Assembly: GCA_046351595.1 (NCBI GenBank)
Contig: JAXLYE010000003.1
Coordinates: 620,001-684,000, forward strand
Direction of reading: 5' to 3'
Origin: JAXLYE01 sp046351595
Lineage (GTDB): Bacteria > Myxococcota_A > Polyangia > Palsa-1104 > JAEUJZ01
DNA length: 64,000 bases
A model generated the notes under the pieces. That model was not told where the DNA came from. It made no database searches and worked only from the letters and a program-made list of their open reading frames with translations. Within the stretch, counting starts at the first letter, position 1. The number at the start of each line of letters is the position of its first letter. A program made the translations under genes and the position numbers. This document shows positions 59,747-64,000 of this stretch, one piece after another.

Positions 59747-61036
59747 CTAGAAGATCTCCGGCGCCCAAGGCGCCTGTGTCGTCGCGAACAGGCGGTCGGC
59801 GTGGTGCAGCGCGCCGGGCACGAGCTCGGTGGCGCAGCCCGCGGCGGCGAGCTGGGTGAAGCGGAAGCCGCCCAGGTACACCGAGCCCAGGGCCTCGACC
59901 GGCAGCCGCAGCGCCGGCTCGGCGTCGGTGCGGGCGACGTCGACGCGGCTGCCTTGGGCGGCGACGCGGTAGCGGCCCTGGTTCCACGGGCAGAACGGAT
60001 CCTCGACCTCGAGGACGAGCGGCGGGCCGGGCGGATAGCCGCGCGCCCGCAGCGCCGCCTCGACGTCGACCAGGCGCAGCCACAGCCCGTCGAAGGTGCG
60101 CAGCCGCAGCCGCCGCCCCTCGGACAGCAGGAACAGGAGCGGGTGATCGAGCGGCAGGAGGTGCGCCCGCAGCGTGCGCAAGAGGTCCAGCTCGACGAGG
60201 TAGCGCCACAGCGCCGCGGTGGCCTCGGGACCGTCGCCGAGCGCCTCCAGGACGTCGGCGCTGAGCGTGCTCAGGTTGGCGCTGTCCCAGCCGCTGTCGC
60301 TCAGGCGGTAGATCGCGTAGGCCGCGGGCCGCCCGTCGAGCTCCAGCAGCACCCGCTGCAGCGGCATGCGCCCGGCGCGGGTCCACGGCGGGTCGCCGAT
60401 GCGCCGCAGCCGCCACCACGCCTCCGAGCGCGAGAGCAGGCCCGGGCGCCCGGCGCGGACGCGGTCCCAGATCGGCGGGAACACCGCCGCGGCCTCGTCC
60501 TCCTCGAGCAGCACGAGGCGCACGCGCTCGCGCGAGGGCAGCGGCGCCGACGGGGCGAACGCGGCGCGCGCCGGATCCAGCTCGGCCTCGGCGCACAGCG
60601 ACGCCATGCCGTAGCCGAATCGGCGGTAGATGCCGCCCTCGGACGCAAACAGGGCGGACAGCGGCCGGCCGCTGCGGCGCGCCTCGTCGAGGTGCCGGCG
60701 CATGAGCGCGGTGAGCACGCCGCGCCGCCGGTGCGTCGGCAGCACGCCGACCATGGTCAGGCCGGCGATCGCGAGCTGCGCGCACCGGCCCGGCCCGGCC
60801 GCGGGAACCGACAGCTCGAAGTGGTAGCTGCCGGCCGCGCCCACGGCGCTCGCACCGTCGAAGGCGCTCAGCCGGTGCGCGAGCTCGGGCAGGGCCTTGG
60901 TCTGCTCGATGCGCTCGGGGACGGGCGGCACGCCGAGCGCGGTCAGCGCGGGCCGCAGGAACGCCGCGAGCTCGTCGGCAGCCACGTCGCGGACCGTGAT
61001 CGCAGGGAGAGGCGCCGGGCGAGGCGGGGTGGTCAT
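59747..61036 (-). CDS. Eis-like GNAT N-acetyltransferase
   Basis: A 429-residue protein of the Eis type: an N-terminal GNAT domain (AIAGLTMVGVLPTHRRRGVL, the acetyl-CoA loop), a second degenerate GNAT and an SCP2-like C-terminal region. IYRRFGYGMASL carries the Tyr used as general acid in Eis. The protein ends in Phe (PWAPEIF), and Eis uses the C-terminal carboxylate of its last Phe as catalytic base, so activity on amines is plausible. In mycobacteria Eis acetylates several amines of aminoglycosides; substrate here unknown. The start at 61036 is preferred over 61051. Confidence 0.87.
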   Translation of the reverse strand: MTTPPRPAPLPAITVRDVAADELAAFLRPALTALGVPPVPERIEQTKALPELAHRLSAFDGASAVGAAGSYHFELSVPAAGPGRCAQLAIAGLTMVGVLPTHRRRGVLTALMRRHLDEARRSGRPLSALFASEGGIYRRFGYGMASLCAEAELDPARAAFAPSAPLPSRERVRLVLLEEDEAAAVFPPIWDRVRAGRPGLLSRSEAWWRLRRIGDPPWTRAGRMPLQRVLLELDGRPAAYAIYRLSDSGWDSANLSTLSADVLEALGDGPEATAALWRYLVELDLLRTLRAHLLPLDHPLLFLLSEGRRLRLRTFDGLWLRLVDVEAALRARGYPPGPPLVLEVEDPFCPWNQGRYRVAAQGSRVDVARTDAEPALRLPVEALGSVYLGGFRFTQLAAAGCATELVPGALHHADRLFATTQAPWAPEIF

Positions 61037-61270
61037 GCCTGAGCTATACACGGCCCCGCGGCTCAGCCGCCACCGCGCCGAAGCGGCCGCGCCTGGGGTA
61101 CGATGCGGCGAGGGCCGCCCGGCTCGCCCGGGCCGCCTCCGCCCGCTGCTCGCGACTCCTCGGCCGCTCGCGGGTCCTGCTCTGCTGCGGCGGCTCCCGT
61201 GCCGGCGAGGGTCGCAAGGGCACGAGGGCGAGCGCGCACACGGCGCGGGCGCGCCTGGCGCGGTCCGCTG

Positions 61271-61918
61271 TCAGCGGCGGCGCGAGAAGCGCACGGACTC
61301 GATCGACGAGCGGTGATCCGCACCGCCGCGCGCGCTGGCCTCGACGCGCAGCCGCTGCTCGGACGGCAGCAGGTACAGCGGCACCTGCAGGTACGGCGGC
61401 AGCGGGTGCCCCGGGCCCGCGGCCGTGGTCATCGCCTGCGCCGTACGACAGGCCCAGACCGCGGTCGCCTGGCCGTCGAGCGAAACCGTCTCGCGGCGGC
61501 AGCGCCACGGCACGCTGACCGCGAGGGCGGGCCGGAAGGCGTCGGTGCGCTCGAGCGTCACGAGCAGCGCGTCGCCGTCGCGGCGGACCTGACCAGACCA
61601 GCGCTCGTCGACTGGCACGCGGCGCGGCGGCACGCTGCGCGGTCCCGGGGGCGCAGGCCCGCGCGGCGGCTCCAGCGTCGCGGTGACGGACTCCAGGTGG
61701 CCGCGCAGCTCGAGGCGCGCCGTGCCCGCCGGCTCGCTGCGCAGGACCACGTCGACCTCGTAGCGGCTCGACACGACGGTCAGCAGGTCGCGCAGGCGGT
61801 GCTCCAGGGCCACGCTGGCGGCGAGCTCGGGCGGCACCGGCTGCGCGCCCGCGCTCGTCGACAAAGACGGCGCGAGCAGCAGCGCGGCGATGCCCCAAAC
61901 GACCGGACCCGCGCGCAT
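61271..61918 (-). CDS. Hypothetical secreted protein
   Basis: A 215-residue exported protein: signal peptide WGIAALLLAPSLSTSAGA/QP, then a mainly beta region with two Cys (PWRCRRETVSL, VWACRTAQAM) that could form a disulfide. No family recognised. Divergent relations are absent: it lies between the Eis-like gene and the FAD reductase on the same strand. A 12-bp tandem repeat precedes it. Confidence 0.6.
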   Translation of the reverse strand: MRAGPVVWGIAALLLAPSLSTSAGAQPVPPELAASVALEHRLRDLLTVVSSRYEVDVVLRSEPAGTARLELRGHLESVTATLEPPRGPAPPGPRSVPPRRVPVDERWSGQVRRDGDALLVTLERTDAFRPALAVSVPWRCRRETVSLDGQATAVWACRTAQAMTTAAGPGHPLPPYLQVPLYLLPSEQRLRVEASARGGADHRSSIESVRFSRRR

Positions 61919-61945
61919 CTCTGGTTCCTCCCGCGACGTTCGCGC

Positions 61946-62029
61946 GGCGCCTCCCGCGGCGCCTCCCGCGGCGCCTCCCGCGGCGCCTCCCGCGACGCCT
62001 ACCGCGACGCCTACCGCGACGCCTACCGC
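61946..62029. repeat. Seven copies of a 12-bp tandem repeat (GGCGCCTCCCGC / GACGCCTACCGC)
   Basis: Four units of one variant then three of the other, between the FAD reductase stop and the secreted-protein start (61918). The array overlaps the reductase stop codon, TAG at 62023-62025, so copy changes could alter the end of that gene. Confidence 0.85.
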
Positions 62030-63606
62030 ATCTGGGAGACCTTCTGCGCCTCGGGATCGAGCTGCATCTTGTCGGGCAGCGCGAGCAGGAACTGGTCATT
62101 GGGCACCATGATGGTCGCCTCCTTCTTCCCGCGCTTGCCGCCGTCGTCATCGCCGAGCGAGGCCAGGCCGCCGGCGTTGCCAGCGTTGAAGAATCCGGTG
62201 AGCTCCTGCGAGACCGGGACGCCGGGGCGGTCGTTGGCGTTCTGCCGGCCGATCAGCCGCTCGACCAGCTGGTCCGTCGGCGGGCGCAGGTACGCGTGCG
62301 GCTTCTGGACGTACGAGATGCCCATGCCCTCCAGCCACTTCACCGGCGGATCGCCGCCGATGAGGATGAAGGCGTTGTCGAGCGCGATGTCGCGCGTGCG
62401 CCCCTCGGCGAGCTTGAGGTTGGCGCTCTTGTTCGCAAAGTTCGTAACGTTCGACCCGAACAGCACGAGCACGCGCTGCTGCTGCACCGCCTTGTCGAGG
62501 TCCTGGCGGTTCTTGGCCTTGACGCGGTTGAACTGCTTGCCGCGGTAGCTGAGGATGACCTTGTTGCGCAGCTCGGGCGCCGACAGCGCGATCGCCGCCT
62601 CGACCGCCGAGTCACCGCCGCCGACGACGAGGATCTTCTGGTTGCGGTACAGGTCGGGGTCGTCGAGCAGCGGCTGGATCCACGGCTGATCCTCGCCCGG
62701 CACGTTGAGCTTGCGCGGCTTGCCGCGGGTGCCGATGCACAGGAGCACGCGCTGCCCGCGGTAGCTCGCCTTGTCGGTCTTCACCGCGAAGACAAAGGGG
62801 CCCTGGCCCTTGACCTCCTCGACCACCTCGCGCGTGTTGATGTCGAGGCCGACCTGCGTGAGGATGCGGTTCCACTCGAGGATGATCTGGTCCTTGGGCG
62901 AGTCGTAGACCGGCAGGAGGCCGACGCAGCGGACGTCGTAGGGCTCGGCCATGACCTTCTTGCCCTTGGGGTAGCGCGCGATCGTCGAGGCGATGAAGGC
63001 GTCCTTCTCGAGCACGACGTACGACAGCTTGCGCTGCTTGCACGACAGCGCCGCCGACAGACCGGCCGGGCCGCTGCCGATGATGATGACGTCGACGCTG
63101 CGCGGCTGACCCGCAGCGACGCGGTCCGGACCGAGCTGCCCCGGGCGCAGCCCCTGGCGCAGCATGTGCTCGACGGAGGCGCGGCCGAGGTTGACCGCGT
63201 TCTTGACCAGCGGCTTGCCCGCGGCCTCGCCGAGCAGGTACAGGCCCGGCACCTTCGACTGGTAGTAGTCGTCCAGGTCGGGCACCAGCACCGGCGGCGC
63301 CGGCGTGCCCTCGTAGTGCATGACCAGGGCGTTGGTCGGGCAGACGTTGGCGCACTGCTCGCACTGGATGCAGTCGCCGAAGCGGATGACGCGGCTCTTG
63401 TTGCTCTTCAGCTCCAGGACGTCCGTCGGGCAGACCAGCACGCAGGCGTCGCAGCCGGTGCAGCGGTCGTCGTTGATCGAGTGGACCAGGAGGCGGGCCT
63501 TCTTCTGCGTGCCCGTGTTCTTCTTCTTTCCGGTGAGGACTTTGAAGAGGACGAGGATGCCAATGAATGCAAACGCGATAAGCGGGCCGATAATGACCGG
63601 ATCCAT
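62023..63606 (-). CDS. Membrane-anchored ferredoxin fused to FAD/NAD(P) reductase-like domain
   Basis: A 527-residue protein. An N-terminal membrane helix (residues 1-22), then a two-cluster 4Fe-4S ferredoxin with Cys49/52/55/59 and Cys79/82/85/89 (CTGCDACVLVCP, CIQCEQCANVCP). From residue 171 there is a thioredoxin-reductase-like flavoprotein: VDVIIIGSGPAGLSAA for FAD and ILVVGGGDSAVEAAIAL for NAD(P). The active-site CxxC of thioredoxin reductases is absent, so it resembles YpdA-type reductases. The C-terminus (FNAGNAGGLASLGDDDGG) is poorly conserved. It follows the gene at the window edge with a six-base gap. Confidence 0.88.
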   Translation of the reverse strand: MDPVIIGPLIAFAFIGILVLFKVLTGKKKNTGTQKKARLLVHSINDDRCTGCDACVLVCPTDVLELKSNKSRVIRFGDCIQCEQCANVCPTNALVMHYEGTPAPPVLVPDLDDYYQSKVPGLYLLGEAAGKPLVKNAVNLGRASVEHMLRQGLRPGQLGPDRVAAGQPRSVDVIIIGSGPAGLSAALSCKQRKLSYVVLEKDAFIASTIARYPKGKKVMAEPYDVRCVGLLPVYDSPKDQIILEWNRILTQVGLDINTREVVEEVKGQGPFVFAVKTDKASYRGQRVLLCIGTRGKPRKLNVPGEDQPWIQPLLDDPDLYRNQKILVVGGGDSAVEAAIALSAPELRNKVILSYRGKQFNRVKAKNRQDLDKAVQQQRVLVLFGSNVTNFANKSANLKLAEGRTRDIALDNAFILIGGDPPVKWLEGMGISYVQKPHAYLRPPTDQLVERLIGRQNANDRPGVPVSQELTGFFNAGNAGGLASLGDDDGGKRGKKEATIMVPNDQFLLALPDKMQLDPEAQKVSQMR

Positions 63607-63612
63607 AGCCGC

Positions 63613-64000
63613 CTAGTGTATAGCGAGCATGACCTCGCGGACTAGCCCCGGGCGGGCCTTGTGCGGGACGCACAGCGCGTGCGAGAGGTGGGTGCTGCCG
63701 GCGCGGCAGATCAAGTAGTCGCCCGGCGACGGGACCGTGCCCAGGATCTCGAAGCGGCCGGCGGCGGGGCCGGACAGTGCGAGCGCGACGGCGCCGAGGC
63801 CACCTGGCAGCACCTGCAACCGCAGCAGCGCCCCGGTGTTCGCCGGAGCCGGCGCGGCGCCGAGCCCGGCCCCGGGCGATCGCGGCGACAGGAAGGTCAG
63901 CCCGCCCGCGGCGTCGGTGCGCACCCGCAGGCGGCCGTCCGGCGAGTCCGCGGTGAGCGGCGTAGGGTGAGCGGGGAGGGGCTCGCGCGCGGGCAGATCC
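63613..64000 (-). CDS. Hypothetical protein, C-terminal part (start beyond window edge)
   Basis: The minus-strand frame is open to the right edge and ends at the stop 63613-63615. Visible segment: TADSPDGRLRVRTDAAGGL, then beta-like stretches (LLRLQVLPGGLGAVALALSG, FEILGTVPSPGDYLICRAG). No family recognised. It is immediately upstream of the ferredoxin-FAD reductase gene and probably in the same operon. Confidence 0.6.
   Translation of the reverse strand, partial: DLPAREPLPAHPTPLTADSPDGRLRVRTDAAGGLTFLSPRSPGAGLGAAPAPANTGALLRLQVLPGGLGAVALALSGPAAGRFEILGTVPSPGDYLICRAGSTHLSHALCVPHKARPGLVREVMLAIH

Overview
The window is about 70% G+C with dense, often overlapping genes. It combines several two-component systems, a Ser/Thr kinase fused to a receiver domain, a second Ser/Thr kinase with HEAT repeats, many lipoproteins, a PQQ-type propeller lipoprotein and a TraA-like Cys-rich surface protein with a C-terminal membrane anchor. 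This fits a myxobacterium or related Myxococcota (inference from gene content; no rRNA or other marker is present).

Left part (1-16.9 kb): a PAS/GAF sensor kinase cut by the window edge with its response regulator; a CotH-type lipoprotein; a very large DUF924 / FSH-type hydrolase / leucine-rich-repeat fusion whose hydrolase nucleophile is Ala; a divergent HxlR regulator / VOC-fold pair; an FAD halogenase-like oxidoreductase; a TraA-like gene broken by a frameshift; a YgiQ radical SAM protein; and a large lipoprotein.

Signalling cluster (17.1-21.3 kb, minus strand): four overlapping genes, H-NOX haem sensor -> hybrid histidine kinase with two receivers -> single-domain receiver -> receiver/Ser-Thr kinase fusion. 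Read as a unit, this is a nitric-oxide-responsive phosphorelay whose last member is a Ser/Thr kinase.

Mobile element (21,779-29,507): about 7.7 kb bounded by a 17-bp direct repeat, integrated inside the reading frame of a Ser/Thr-kinase/HEAT-repeat gene. Removing one repeat plus the element rejoins the kinase motif in frame. Cargo: a DGQHR-domain gene (frameshifted), an excisionase-like HTH protein, a polymorphic-toxin-like protein with an overlapping zinc-ribbon immunity gene, a CPXCG protein, a tyrosine recombinase, a ribbon-helix-helix regulator and unknowns. The host kinase gene also lacks its N-lobe upstream of the element.

Right part (29.5-64 kb): the kinase/HEAT remainder and a PEGA-domain partner; a substrate-binding protein / histidine kinase / receiver operon; an SRPBCC-ArsR operon with two palindromic operators; LysR and pirin; a phosphate-selective-type porin; thiD with a cation/Ca2+ antiporter; a PQQ propeller lipoprotein; GNAT enzymes including an Eis-like one; a GT39-type glycosyltransferase; a UbiB-type kinase; an MBL-fold hydrolase; an aminotransferase; a HAD (APP1-like) protein with plsX; and a membrane-anchored ferredoxin/FAD reductase. 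No rRNA, tRNA, IS transposase or CRISPR array was found. Three genes carry single frameshifts, so either real decay or indel errors in the assembly must be considered.
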